Origin: Orientallactaga sibirica
Taxonomy: Eukaryota > Chordata > Mammalia > Rodentia > Dipodidae
Assembly (NCBI GenBank): GCA_036365145.1
Contig: JAEOAD010000040.1
Location: forward strand, 14,168,501-14,232,500
DNA: 64,000 nucleotides
Reading direction: 5' to 3'
Under the pieces are notes generated by a model that saw only the letters and a program-made list of their open reading frames with translations, was not told the DNA's origin and did not search any database. The translations under genes were made by a program, and so were the position numbers. Every line of letters starts with the position of its first letter. The stretch's first letter is position 1. This document shows, one piece after another, positions 21,680 through 33,358 of this stretch.

Positions 21680-21828
21680 GCCAGGTGTGGTGGCACACGC
21701 CTTTAATCCCAGCACTCGGGGAGGCAGCAGCAGGAGGATGGCTGTGAGTTCAAGGCCATCCTGAGACTACAGAGTGAATTCCAGGTCAGCCTGGGCTAGT
21801 GTGAGACTACCTACCTTGAAACAAACAA
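21680..21828 (+). mobile_element. B1 SINE
   Basis: Full-length copy; its tail runs into the GA-rich tract. Confidence 0.92.
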
Positions 21829-22000
21829 ACAGAGAGAGAGAGAGAGAGAGAGGGAGGGAGAGAGGGAGGGAGAGAGAGAGGGGGAGGAGGGGGGGAGGGA
21901 GGGGAGAGGAGGGGAGGGAGGGAGGAGGGAGGGAGAGAGGGAGGGAGAGAGGGAAGGAGAGAGGGAAGGAGGAAGGAAAGAGAAAGAAAGGAAGTTTTAA
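21829..22000. repeat. GA-rich polypurine tract
   Basis: Follows directly on the tail of a B1: (GA)n, then GAGGGAGGGA, GGGGAGGAGG and GGAAGGAAAGAAAG units. Probably expanded from the SINE tail. Confidence 0.9.
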
Positions 22001-22822
22001 AAAAAAACTACAAAAAAAATATAAAACTACAGCCAAAAAAGGCTAAAAGGTGAAGAACCCTGCTTATAGGTACCAGAGCTGTGGACAGGAAGGGACAGAG
22101 CGAAGGCACTCCACAGAAAGGCCGAAACTGTCCCCTGCAGGGGTGTCACTACAGGGTTGGCTGCCATTCCTGTTCAGAACCAGACAAATATCTCATCTGG
22201 GAACAAAAACTGTAGTCCATTGTGTCAAGCAATACACCCCATATTGTTTGCTGAGGCTAACGAAAAGGTCAACTATTAATCATTGAATGTCACTAAGCAT
22301 CAACAAAGAGAGTTGTGCTATGGGGTGACACTACTTACCTGTGGCTACCAGGGCCCACATGTCCATGGAACAGCCAGCATAAGGGCCTGGACGGGTGGGG
22401 TTATCTTCACAGTTCACAGAACGTTAAACAACACACATGGAGGCCACAATAGTGTCTATGATGCCAATTATTCACCCCTTTGTTAAAAAAAAATTTCCAA
22501 ATAAATCTTCATGGCATGGACAGTAAACTTGGTCCAAAATGATTTATTGATTTATATTGAAATTTATATTTCCATCACTTTAACTTATCAGTTGACCTTG
22601 AGGGCATCTGTAGATAATACAACCAAATCTACCAATTTCTCAAGACTTTCTATGCCAATGCAGGCAGGTTTCGGCTATATGACATAAGGCAGGGCACCTG
22701 AATTCGGCCTTTAAGATTCCAAGCCTAGAAAATGAATTTATATTTGGCTATGGCTAATGTTAACAATTGTTTGCTGGCCCTTGCCCACATGTCAATTAAT
22801 GAACCAAAAGAAAATGACTTAT

Positions 22823-23160
22823 GGGGCTGGAGAGATGGGTTAGTGGTTAAGGTGCTTGCCTACAAAGCCAAAGGACCCAAAAGCCCAAGGTGGGGCATGC
22901 ATCTGGAGTTCATTTGCAGCAGCTGGGGGCCCTGGTGCACCATTTTTTCTGCCTGCCTCCCTCCCCCTCTCTCTCTCAAATAAATAAAAATAAAAATAAA
23001 AAAAGAAAATGTCTTGGTGCACCATTTTTTCTGTCTGCCTCCCTCTCTCTCTCTCTCAAATAAATATAAATAAAAATAAAAAAAGAAAATGTCTTGGTGC
23101 ACCATTTTTTCTGTCTGCCTCCCTCCTCTCTCTCTCAAATAAATAAAAAAAATAAAAAAA
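22823..23160 (+). mobile_element. DIP SINE with triplicated 3' end
   Basis: The 3' segment 'ggtgcaccattttttctg' to the A-rich tail occurs three times (22,934, 23,016 and 23,096). Most of the B-box and central body is deleted. Outer flanks aaaagaaaatgac / aaaatgaaaatgac. Confidence 0.92.
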
Positions 23161-23617
23161 TGAAAATGACAAAACTCACCACAACAAAGACCAACTCCTG
23201 TAATGAGGGTCAGACCTTAGGGTATTCCTCACTAAGTCCTTGCTGAGTACTGAACGTCAAAGGTAAGATGGCCCTTGTTCACAAAAACCATAAGGACAGT
23301 CCCTGGGAGACGGGGTACATGAACATTCAACCATGGAAGATTTCCGTAAGAGTGCAAAAGAAGGCTGAGCATGTTCTCTGCCCTTAGCAGCTTTTGCTCC
23401 TTGTGATGTATCCTTTACGTTCGCGTAAAATGTAACCAAGACCAAGAGGGCTGGAGGCAGGGACGCGAATAGATACTAGTAGACCAATGTTCGGGACCAC
23501 AGTATTCACCACAGCCAAACCTGAAGTAACCTGAGTGACTAGGGATAGACAACAGAATAAATGAAATGTCCAGTATGGGTGCAACGGGAGATTTGGGATC
23601 CAGAAAGGGGCACATGC

Positions 23618-23811
23618 GGGCTGGAGAGATGGCTTAGCAGTTAAGGCACTTGCCTGCAAAGCCAAAGGACCCAGGGGCTCAGTTCCCCATTATCCATGTA
23701 AAATCAGATGCACAAGGTCACACATGCGTCTGGAGGCCCTGGCATGCCTAGTTTGTCTCTATCTGCCCTCCCCCCCACCACTCTCTCAAATAAATAAATA
23801 AATTTTTTTAA
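23618..23811 (+). mobile_element. DIP SINE
   Basis: Lacks the 'gtttgcagtggctgg' segment; flanks aaaggggcacatgc / aaaggcacatgct. Confidence 0.9.
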
Positions 23812-23880
23812 AGGCACATGCTACAACATGGATGTCACCATACCAAGTCAGATAAGCTGGACATAAACAATGCCTATTTC

Positions 23881-24100
23881 GGGATAGAGAGATGGCTTAG
23901 TGGTTAAGACGATGCCTATGAAACCTAAGGACCCTAGTTCGATTCTCCAGGTCCCATGTAAGCCAGATGCACATGGTGGGACATGCGTCTGGAGTTCATT
24001 TGCAGTGGCTAGAGGCCATGGTGTGCCTATTCTCTTTCTTTCTCTCTCTCTCTCCCTCTCTCTCTGTCTCAAATAAATAAATGAAACTTCTTTTAAAATG
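23881..24100 (+). mobile_element. DIP SINE, full length
   Basis: Flanks aatgcctatttc / aatgcctgtttc. Confidence 0.92.
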
Positions 24101-24205
24101 CCTGTTTCTATGAATGTAGATGAGGGACCTAGAACAGACAGGAGAACAGAGGTCACTGAAGGTCAGTTGTGGGGGAGGAATCAATTTAATAAATTGCATT
24201 TCTGA

Positions 24206-24353
24206 GCCAGGTGTGGTGATGCATACCTTTAATCCCAGCACTTGGGAGGCAGAGGTAAGAGGGTTGCTGTGAGTTCCAGGCCACCCTGAGACTACATAGT
24301 GAATTCCAGATCAGCCTGGGCTAGAGTGAAACCCTACCTCGAAAAACCAAAAA
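24206..24353 (+). mobile_element. B1 SINE, full length
   Basis: Good match from 'gagccaggtgtggtgatgc' to 'cctcgaaaaacc'. Confidence 0.92.
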
Positions 24354-24428
24354 GTCCTGGAAATGAGAGACCATGATGGTTGAACAACACTGTGAACATA
24401 CTTAATGACACTTGACTGGACATTTAAA

Positions 24429-24551
24429 AGCACTCAGGAGGCTGAGATAGAAGGATTATCATGAGTTTGAGGGCAGCCTGGGGCTACAGACTGAGTTCCA
24501 GGTCAGCCTGGGTTACAGTGAAACCCTGCTTCAAGGAGGAAAAAAAAAAAC
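24429..24551 (+). mobile_element. B1 SINE, 5'-truncated
   Basis: Begins at 'agcactcaggaggctgag'; diverged core. Confidence 0.8.
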
Positions 24552-24814
24552 TAGTTCATCATTGTTTTTAGCTGTTCTACAGTTGTTGAGGGAGCACATG
24601 GCAACTTCTCTCCCATCTCACTATGCTTCCACTAAGCAGGCAGAGAAGTGTTTTAACCCTGGGCTGAAAGACCTAGAAACTCGGGCTCTACAGGCTGGAT
24701 CCCAACACGCTTCAACACCCTTAGATTCGCTTGAGCCACTGGGCTTGATCCCCAAACTGTATTATATATACTATGGACCAGTGACATGTAAAAAGTCCGC
24801 TATGAAAACATGTA

Positions 24815-25318
24815 TTAAGGAGGGAGGGAGGGGAGGGATGGAGGGGAGTGACATGGAAGGGAGGAAGGGAGGAAGGGAGGAAGGGAGGAAGGGAGGAAGG
24901 GAGGAGGGAGGAAGGGAGGAAGGGAGGAAGGGAAAGAAAGGACGGAGGGGAGAGAAAAGGAAGGAGGAAGAAGGGAGGGAGGGAGGGAGGGAGGAGGGGA
25001 GGGAGGGGAGGGAGGGAGGGAGGGAGGGGAGGGAGGGAGGGGAGGGGGGAGGAGGGAGGAGGGAGGAGGGAGGGAGGAAGGGAAAGAAAGGACAGAGGGA
25101 GGGGGGGAGGGGAGGGAGGGGAAAGGAGGGGAGGGGAGAGAGGAAGGAAGGAGGGAGGGAGGGGAGGGAAGGGAGGAGGGAGGGAGGAAGGGAGGAGGAG
25201 GAAGGGAGGAAGGGAAGGGAAGGAAGGAAGGAAGGAAGGAAGGAAGGAAGGAAGGAAGGAAGGAAGGGAGGGAGGGAGGAAGGGAGGAAGGGAGGAAGGG
25301 AGGAAGGGAGGGAGGGGC
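24815..25318. repeat. ~500 bp polypurine (GGAA/GGGA) tract
   Basis: Nearly pure G/A on the plus strand, built from GGGAGGAA, GGAGGGAG and GGAAGGAA units, with rare pyrimidines (gagtgacatggaa near 24,846, gaaaggacggagg near 24,940, gaaaggacagagg near 25,085). The segments around the last two interruptions look like an internal duplication. Long open frames on both strands here are artefacts of the repeat. Confidence 0.95.
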
Positions 25319-25329
25319 AAACAAAAAGA

Positions 25330-25500
25330 GCCCAGCATGGTAACACAAGTTTTTAATCCCAGCATTCAGGAGGCAAAAGTAGGAGGATCACTGTGAGTTC
25401 GAGGCCACCCTGAGACTACATAATGAATTCCAGGTCAGCCTGGGCTAGAATGAGACTTTACCTCAAAAACCCAAAAATAAAAAATTTAAAGATTAAAAAA
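25330..25500 (+). mobile_element. B1 SINE
   Basis: Diverged head (agcccagcatggtaacacaag), normal 3' half; lies just after the polypurine tract. Confidence 0.9.
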
Positions 25501-25597
25501 AAAACAACATGAAATGTGTGTGTGTGTATGTGTGTGTGCAAGTCTGAGAAGAACAGCTGATAGTTCTCAGGTAACTAAAAAGACTACAGTCAGTTTA

Positions 25598-25806
25598 TGG
25601 AGTGAAGGCTTAGCAGTTGAGTTGCCCACAAAGCCCAAGGACCCAGGTTCGATTCCCCAGGACCCATGTAAAGTCAGATGCACAGATAGTCCATCCATCT
25701 GGAGTCCGTTTGCAGTAGCTGGACTGCCCTGGCTCACCCATTCTGCATCCTTCCCTACCTCCCTCTCCTCTCAAATAAATAAATAATAAAAATATTATTT
25801 TAAAAA
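25598..25806 (+). mobile_element. DIP SINE
   Basis: Altered head (gtgaaggcttagcagttgagt); body and tail normal. Confidence 0.88.
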
Positions 25807-26039
25807 GGATACAGTGGTACAACTAAAGATCTACTGAGCTGAATTTAATGTGGGTTAAACATTAGAAGATTGGTGAGGGCCTCTAAGTCATAAAAACTTA
25901 GGGTATTAACTGAGGTCTTCATATGAGGGCATTAAAATTAGAATTTACAGATCTTCCATTTGGGGTGTGGTATATGAAAAGGACAGCAACTCAGAATGTT
26001 CCTGAGACCTCTTCTACCTACCAGCAAAATCTCAAAGGC

Positions 26040-26217
26040 AGGAGCTGGAGAGATAGATGGCACGGGCTTGCAAAGCCTTACGGCCTGGGTTCGATTTCCC
26101 AGTACCCACATAAAGCCAGGCGCACAAAGTAGTGCATGCATCTGGAGTTTGTTTGCAGTGGCAGGAGGCCCTGGTGAAGCTATTCTCTCCCCATCCAAAT
26201 ATTAAAAATAAAAACTC
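26040..26217 (+). mobile_element. DIP SINE, first of an adjacent pair
   Basis: Internal deletion in the head; followed after a few bases by another DIP at the same target (ctcaaaggc / ctcaaaggg). Confidence 0.88.
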
Positions 26218-26221
26218 AAAG

Positions 26222-26411
26222 GGGGCTGGAGAGATGGCTTAACAGTTAGAAACCTAAGGACCCAGGTTTGATTCCACAGGACCCACATAAGCCAGATGCA
26301 CAATGTGGCGCATGCATCTAGAGTTCGTTTGCAGTGGCTGGAGGCCCTGGTGTGCCCATTCTCTATCTGCGCCCCCCGCCGCCAATAAATAAATAATTTT
26401 TTAAAAAATTC
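26222..26411 (+). mobile_element. DIP SINE, second of an adjacent pair
   Basis: Deletion between the A and B boxes (cagttagaaacctaagg); flanks aactcaaagg / aattcaaagg. Confidence 0.9.
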
Positions 26412-26865
26412 AAAGGCAACCAAAACTCCAAAGAAAACACTTTGGTCCTCCATCCAAAGATATAAAATGTTCTAGGCATAACTGTTTTTGTTGTAATAAG
26501 TCACCTTAAAAAGCCTATGTCCAGACTGTAGTTCTTGGACTGACTGCACCCAGGGCTACTTCCCAGGCCCCTGCTGTACTGGTCAACCCTGGTCAACAAT
26601 GACTATTGGGATCTCACAGCCTGGTGTCTATTGCTTCAAGGCCTGGATTTATAGCTGCTGTTAATAGTACGGAAGTCATTTCAAAGCCCTTCCTCCTTTG
26701 CACACAAATATAAGGAACCAGCCAAATAATGGCTGGGAAGAAAACCCACATAGAGAGGCCTCGTCTAACTATGGGGAAGTAGACCAGGAACCAGTCAGTG
26801 TGAGGAGGCAAAGTCTCTATCTTGTAATTCAACTAATCTTTAGATCACATACTGTTTAACCACAA

Positions 26866-26868
<3 letters not shown>

Positions 26869-26926
<58 letters not shown>
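26869..26926. repeat. (GT)n(GA)n compound microsatellite
   Basis: About 21 GT units then about 8 GA units, ending at the head of a DIP SINE. Confidence 0.97.
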
Positions 26927-26928
<2 letters not shown>

Positions 26929-27105
26929 GGGCTGGAGGGTTGGCTTAGCAGTTCAGGCACTTGTCTGGGAAGCCTAAGGATCCAGGTTCGACTCGCCAGT
27001 CCCCACGTAAGCCAGATACCCTAGCATGCCCATTCTCTATCTGCCTCTCTTTCTCTCCCATAATGGATAAATTAAAAATTTTTTAGATCTTTAAAAAAAA
27101 AAAAA
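26927..27105 (+). mobile_element. DIP SINE with internal deletion
   Basis: Jumps from 'gtaagccagata' to 'ccctagcatgcccattctc', losing the central body. Confidence 0.9.
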
Positions 27106-27161
27106 AAGAATGAACGATGTGTATGTCGTATTGTTCCTGACATACTTTTCTATCCCCACAG

Positions 27162-27257
27162 GAATACGGTGCAGAAAAACCACGATGGGAAGATCCCAGT
27201 CATTGCCCACAACACCCTGGAGGATTTAAAAACAAGGATATCCTGAAATTAGAATAA
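27162..27257 (+). other. Unassigned 31-codon open frame behind a consensus splice acceptor
   Basis: Antisense to KIT. A good acceptor (ttttctatccccacag) is followed by an open frame from GAATACGG to a stop at 27,255-27,257, reading EYGAEKPRWEDPSHC then PQHPGGFKNKDILKLE. AATAAA overlaps the stop. I do not recognise the product; no start codon or further exon was found. Chance, or a relic of a gene fragment, is most likely. Confidence 0.15.
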
Positions 27258-27469
27258 AGCTGGAGCTGAGGAGGGGCTCTGGGACACTAGGACCCTCCCC
27301 TGGACCACCCCCCAATGAAGGAAAGCCGATTGTGGGGGACCCCAAACTGTCCACAGTTGAAGTTTTTCCTTCAGCAGACACCTGTTGCCTGACTAGAACA
27401 AGGGACTGCGGAGAACCCATGGCCTTATAGAGACACGAGGCAAATGAAATAAAGACTTATGGAGAGGTT

Positions 27470-27604
27470 GCCGGGCGTGGTGGCGCATGCCTTTAATCCC
27501 AGCAGTCCAGAGGATCACTGTGAGTTCGAGGCCACCCTGAGAATACAGAGTGAATTCCAGGTCAGCCTGGGCTACAGTGAGACCCTATCTCAAAAAAAAA
27601 AAAA
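27470..27604 (+). mobile_element. B1 SINE, young, with small deletion
   Basis: Perfect target duplication agacttatggagagg on both sides. Missing about 20 bases after 'aatcccagca'. Confidence 0.93.
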
Positions 27605-28123
27605 GACTTATGGAGAGGCGACAAAGGAAGCCCCCATTAAGTTTGTCCAACGGACCAAGACCAACCAGAGACAGAGCGGCCAAGGGAGCTGAGCTGCTGT
27701 GTATGAATGTTTGCATGTTTGCATATGTATTTGAAGAAAGGAGAGACCAAGGCCAAGTTCTCAGAGCACAAAGGCGGCCAGGGATTCAGGAGGACTCCCA
27801 GGAGGAACCACACCTCCAGTCTCCGAGTGAGCTCTCACCCTCCCATGCGGGGAGGGATGCAGTGTGCTCTGTGCAGGGGTGGGAGAGGGGCAGCCAGGGA
27901 GAAAGGCTGACTAGGTGAAGCCACCCTGCCTGGCTTTCCCCTGGGCTTTCTTGAAGGTCAATCCCAAATGGTGGCAAATATCTTTAAATATACTCATATT
28001 ATTGTGCATATTGTAAAACAGAAGATCAAGTCAATGTACTTTCAGGGAAGAAAACAATACATTTTCAAAGAAATCAAACTACCTTACAAGTACGTATGCC
28101 CAAACCCCTAGGATCTCCAGCTT

Positions 28124-28125
<2 letters not shown>

Positions 28126-28172
<47 letters not shown>

Positions 28173-28290
28173 AGGTAGGGTCTCACTCTAGCCCAGACTG
28201 ACCTGGAATTCACTATGTAGTCTCAGGGGGGCCTAGAACTCACGGTGATCCTCCTACCTCCCAAGTGCTGGGCTTAAAGGTATGTCCCAC
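28126..28290 (-). mobile_element. B1 SINE with 46-bp poly-T
   Basis: Reverse copy whose tail is an uninterrupted T run from 28,126 to 28,171. Confidence 0.92.
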
Positions 28291-28308
28291 CTTTTAAAGG
28301 CAGCTCCA

Positions 28309-28444
28309 AGCAGGGCATGGTGATATATGCCTTTGATCCCAGCACTGGGGAGGCTGAGGTAGGAGAAATGATATGAGTTCCAGATCAGCCTGGGCTAGAG
28401 TGAGACAGTACCTGGGGAGAACAAATAAAATTTAAAAAAAAAAA
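28309..28444 (+). mobile_element. B1 SINE
   Basis: Lacks the 'gaggccaccctgagactac' core; diverged. Confidence 0.82.
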
Positions 28445-28449
28445 TGGTT

Positions 28450-28604
28450 AAGCCAGGCATGATGGCACATGCCTTTAATCTGAGCCACTCAGGAGGCAGA
28501 GGTAGAATGGTGGCTGTGAGTTTGAAGCCAGCCTGAGATTACATAATGAATTCCAGGGTCATTGGCTAGAGTGAGACCCTACCTTGAAAAAAAAAAAAAA
28601 AAAG
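28450..28604 (+). mobile_element. B1 SINE
   Basis: Full-length, moderately diverged; flanks atggttaag / atggttaaa. Confidence 0.9.
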
Positions 28605-28626
28605 GGATGGTTAAAAGCATTTCTGT

Positions 28627-28757
28627 GGGGGCTGGAGAGGTGCCTTAGTAGTTAAGGCATTTGCCTGCGAAGCCAAAGGACCCAGGCTTCAATTCCCCAG
28701 GACCCATGTAAGCCAGATGCACAAGGGGCACATGCGTCTGGAACTTGTTTGCGCAGT
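28627..28757 (+). mobile_element. DIP SINE, 3'-truncated
   Basis: Ends after 'ctggaacttgtttgc'; no CT stretch or A-tail. Confidence 0.88.
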
Positions 28758-29191
28758 TCTGTGGACAAGCTGGCACACATCCACGTGCGCATCACATGCG
28801 CACTCACCACTCTACTATCTCCAAAGGACTTCCTGGATAGCAAGATCTTTAATACAGAGATTAAGGTACTGACAGACTCACCATGAAAACCGACATGGAT
28901 TTAGACATGTGATTTAGACATGCGATGTGCTTAGACACGTGACATGTCTCCTATGACAGCTCCGTCGTAGAATGCAAGCTTCTGTTTAGCTTTCAGGACA
29001 GAGAAATAAAACAAAGTACAGCTATAGTGTGAGCAATTAGGTCTGTCACAAGCACTGTCTTCGTTCACACAGTGGCAACAGAGCCCCAGCCATCTGGCTT
29101 GAGGAGTGCTGGGGGCTAAGAAGACAAGAAAGGAGCCCGGCATGGTGGGGAAACAGACTCACGCAGATCATTACTTTACATGAAGGAAGTG

Positions 29192-29334
29192 CTGGGGCTG
29201 GGGGGAGATGGCTCCGCACTTAAAGGTACTTGCTTGCAAAGCTGTGAGCCCAGGATTCATTGCTCCAGCCACCCACAAAAAAAACAACCAAAAAAAAAAA
29301 AAAAACCAGGTGCAAAAAGTGGCACAAAGTCAGG
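29192..29334 (+). mobile_element. DIP SINE, damaged
   Basis: Recognisable head, then an A-rich insertion and 'ccaggtgcaaaaagtggcac'; 3' part replaced by a B1 fragment. Confidence 0.75.
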
Positions 29335-29427
29335 AGCACTTGGGAGGCAGAAGTAGGAGGATCGCTGTGAGTTTGAGGCTACCCTGAGACTACATAGTGA
29401 ATTCCAGGTCAGTCTGGGCTAGAGGGG
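29335..29427 (+). mobile_element. B1 SINE fragment
   Basis: From 'gcacttgggaggcagaag' to 'ggtcagtctgggctagag'; lacks head and tail. Confidence 0.85.
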
Positions 29428-29781
29428 GGGAAGATGGCAGTGGTGGGGACAGTGAGATGGGATGGGCATTTCCAGATGAGTGAGGGGCCTTGACCAGGCT
29501 GGCACTGAATAGTGAAGCAACAAGGAGATAGAAGACACCCTTTGTTTCCACCTCCATTGTGTGAAGATGGGTCACTATATGAAGGAATGTGGACATTTGG
29601 ACCACCAGAGGCTAGCTGCTGGCAAGTCCTGGAGATTGGGAGATGGGAGAAATAAGGGCCAGAAAAACCTATCACCCCACTTTTACTGACTTGCATTCAG
29701 GGAGGGGATGAAGATAGAGACTTCCCCACAAGACGGAAAGACAAGGTCCATGGTGGCTGAGGTAGGGAGGCGATGGAGGGC

Positions 29782-29993
29782 ATTTTATTTTATTTTTATG
29801 TATTCATTTATTTGACAGAGAAAGAGCGAGAGAGAGGCAGAATTGGCAAGCCAGGGCCTCCAGCCACTGCAAACAGACTCCAGGAGCATATGCCTCCTTG
29901 TGCATCTGGCTAACGTGGGTCCTGGGGAATTGAATCTGAGTCCTTTGGCTTTGCAGGCAAATGTATTAACCGCTAAGCCATCCCTCCAGCCCG
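29782..29993 (-). mobile_element. DIP SINE, full length
   Basis: Perfect flanking repeat gagggcatttta. Confidence 0.93.
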
Positions 29994-30537
29994 ACGAGGG
30001 CATTTTAAACCAGACAGTGCAAATGGCCGGAGCGGGGAGGGGCAGGGCGGGAGGTGCTGGAACAGAAAGAAGGCTCCCTGGCTGTGTGCGTGACTGAGGG
30101 GTGCCGGAGCCTACACTACACTAGCTGGGAGGCTCCAAAGCCATAGTGAAGTATAACTTGATGTCCCTCAGTTTACACCTGTCTGTCCGGGGATCATTTG
30201 AGGCACAAAGGAGACCACGTGGTACATAGCACATGCAGTGGCCACATTCCCAAGGATGTTCAAGGAAGCCTGGCTTCCCCACTCCCCGATGCTGGAGAGA
30301 GAAGTCTCCCTGCCAACGGGTGCCCATGCCTTGAAGAGGCAGGGTCAGGCCGCACCCCCCCTTTCCCACCTGCTCCACCATGTGGGGGCTTTCAGTCGGG
30401 TAGATCCGCTTGTGGCTCGGCCTTTTCTGCTCCTGCTGCTTCCTCCTCACAGCCATGTCAGTTTCTGCTTTAACCACACTGTCGGATCCGGTGCCAATAA
30501 ATCACCTGTACCCATCACATTTTCTGTTTTTCTGGTT

Positions 30538-30742
30538 TTTTTTTTTTTTTTAATGTTTTAACTTTATTTGAGTAAGAGCGAGCAAGAGAGAATGGGCCTG
30601 CCAGGGCTCCCAGCCACTGCAAATGAACTCCAGACGCATGCAACCCCTTGTGTATCTGGCTTATGTGGGTTCTGGGGAATCGAGCCTGGGTCCTTTGGCT
30701 TTGCAGGCAAGTGCCTTAACCGCTAAGCCATCTCTCCAGCCC
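30538..30742 (-). mobile_element. DIP SINE, full length
   Basis: Good match; tail is T-rich 'tttttttaatgttttaac'. Confidence 0.92.
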
Positions 30743-30849
30743 TTGTTTTTGTTTTCCTTTTGGTCTCCAACACTTGGACTCAAGTGATCTTCTGACCTCA
30801 GCCTCTGGAGTGCTAGAACTTAGGTTATCATCTCTGTGTACACCAAGCT

Positions 30850-32387
30850 CTTGGCTATTGTTTTGTGATCCTTGGACAAGCCAGCCAGATCTCCTCGGCT
30901 AGTGTTTCCCCACTCAGATGCCTCCACATGACCCAGCCAAAAGCTCCCGCAACTCCTTCCTCCTACTGTCTTGGTGGCAAAAGATGCTCGTAGACCCTTT
31001 GCATTTTTAAAGATCAAAGAGATGCTGAGAGTCAAGCTTCCAATGGGTACTTTTAAAGTCATGGCCTCACCTCAGCTTCTCTCCAGTAGGAGGACACGGG
31101 AAGAACTAAGAAATGTTTGAATTCACTATGATATCCAGTATTATATTTCAGGTAAAACAGGCGATTGCCCGTGTTTGCTTTCAAGCCCCTAGTGAACGGT
31201 CTAAGGGGGAAATTGGTTGGATACGGAAATTCTGAATTCTAAATCCTGAGCAAGTCAGGTTCTCTAGACCTTAACCAAATACTCAGAATATAAGAGGGGT
31301 TAGACAAAGACATCCCCCTTAAGAAGAACCAGTGGCTGGCCACAGACGGTTCCCAAATGCTTGTGGCCAGACTAGCTAACCAAGGATTTTCTTATTAAGA
31401 TATAAATTATGTAACAATCACCTACTTCATTTTAAAATTACTGTTTGGACACTAAATTGGACAAAGAGGCATAACGTGGGCCCGGACGAGTAGTTCTCAC
31501 AATTGACAAGGCCAATAAATCCTGTGAAGATGTTATGGGTCCATTTTGTAAGAAGGGTCTGTCTCAACAAATTTTTGTTTTTTTTCCCCCAGAATTCCTC
31601 CGGGATATACACATATTACGAGAAGAAAAGGCTTTCTTTCCTAGGACTACTTAAAACATTCCCTACTCACTCATCCCAAGAAAAATCCCATCCAGGGTCT
31701 GAGGAAGGAGGACTTCCTCCCCTCCACACCCCCATTATGAACTTGGTCTCTAGGGAGTCAGATAAGCTCTGGAGTTGACAAGCACGTTAAGTGTGGCGCT
31801 ACATCCCTCCATGGACAAGAGGAACTTTCTCATTTCCACTGGGTTTTCCCCCATCCATCCACCCAGTGCAGCTCCTGGTGTAAATATGGAGATTTCCATG
31901 TTTTGATTTCTGTAAAGCACTTAATGAAATGTGAACCAGGTAAGGGTCAAGAACTGGAATCTTGATAAAGACTGTAACAAGGCCCTCACCCTCACCGTAT
32001 ATGAGGCTGGGGTGGGGGTGGGTCTCACTTTCAACAGAAACTTCCTTAACTTTTAAGAAGAAAGCAGAAGTAAACAGGTCCCCAAGAGTAGCACAGGTCA
32101 GCCCCAGGGCCGTTCAGCCTCAGCCAGCACCCAGGGCCCCTGCTCCCAGCATCCCCACCCCGACCCCTCTGTACAGCTGATGCAGGGATCAGCGGAGATG
32201 CTGTGTCCAGATCCCTCTGCCTTCACCAAAGGGTGGTCTTGGGCATGTGGTCCTTAGAGGGTCTTTCCAAACATGGTGCCCATCTCAGGACACTTCAAAT
32301 GCTGCTGCAAAATGCCAATTCTGCAGGCTCAGGAGGGGAAATAAGTCAACGAAGATGACAGGAAAACTTCAGGAAACAAGACAGTGG
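30850..32387. other. Unique intron 1 sequence
   Basis: About 1.5 kb without a recognisable SINE or gene. The short open frames present have no features of known proteins. Confidence 0.5.
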
Positions 32388-32596
32388 AGGGACTGGGAGA
32401 CAGCTTAGTGGTTAAGGCACTTACCAGGATAGCTCTTAAAGGACCCAGGTTCGATTCCCCAAGTCCCACATAAAGCCAGATGCACAAGGCGTTGGGAGTT
32501 CGTATGCAGTGACTAAAGGGTCCTAGTGCGCCCATTCTCTCACTCTCTCTCTCTCCCCCTCTCTCTAATAAATAAGTAAATAAAATATTTTTTAGA
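32388..32596 (+). mobile_element. DIP SINE
   Basis: Head slightly diverged; short deletion before 'gggagttcgtatgcag'. Confidence 0.9.
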
Positions 32597-32755
32597 GCCG
32601 GGCGTGGTGGCACACGCCTTTAATCCCAGCATTTGGGAGGCAGAGGTAGGAGGATCACCATGAGTTCGAGACCAACCTGTGACTATATAGTGAATTCCAG
32701 GTCAGCCTGAGCTACAGTGAGACCCTACCTCGAAAAACCAAATATATATATATTT
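32597..32755 (+). mobile_element. B1 SINE, full length
   Basis: Inserted at the tail of the preceding DIP; ends in a short (TA)n. Confidence 0.92.
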
Positions 32756-33358
32756 TTAAACAGTGGAGACCTTAAGGTCTAGTACCAATCCTATAGTATC
32801 AAATTCTAGTGGTATTAAATGAAACATGAAAAAATCATTAGCATTTTCACACGTGCATGTATATGTGTGTGCACACATTCACATATGGCATGTGGGGCCT
32901 TGAAGAAATTATCATAAAGTATGAGGAATATTTAATTTACTATTTAACCATTTGTAAGTTACACAGTTGAGTGGCATTTCTAGAACCTTCTCCTCATCCC
33001 AAACAGAAATGTTACCCACTAGCCAGTAACTTCTTACTTCCACCTCTCATAGCCCCTGGACACCATGGACCCACTTTCTGTCTCTGTGATTTTGGCACAT
33101 GACCTAGGTGCAATCACTGTCCTTACATGATGTAGCGTGTCAGAACTCGGTTCCCATTGAAGGTTGAAGGATGTTTCGTTATGTGTGTGGCCACGTTGTT
33201 TGCTAGTAATCCTGACATTTACTGCATTTCTCTGAGGTATTTTCAGTTATGTTACACTGTCAAAAGACCTCTCTTATTTTCCACCTCTCTGAAAATCCTA
33301 GGAATTAAACTTGACTTAAAGAGATGAATATGCTAATTTTCATCATAATGGGTAAATC

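Noticed and set aside
24562..25396. Long overlapping open frames on both strands, up to 264 codons
   Set aside because: They are translations of the GGAA/GGGA polypurine tract (Gly-Arg-Glu-Lys or Pro-Ser-Leu runs). Absence of T-containing stop codons in purine-only DNA explains them; no protein-like composition.
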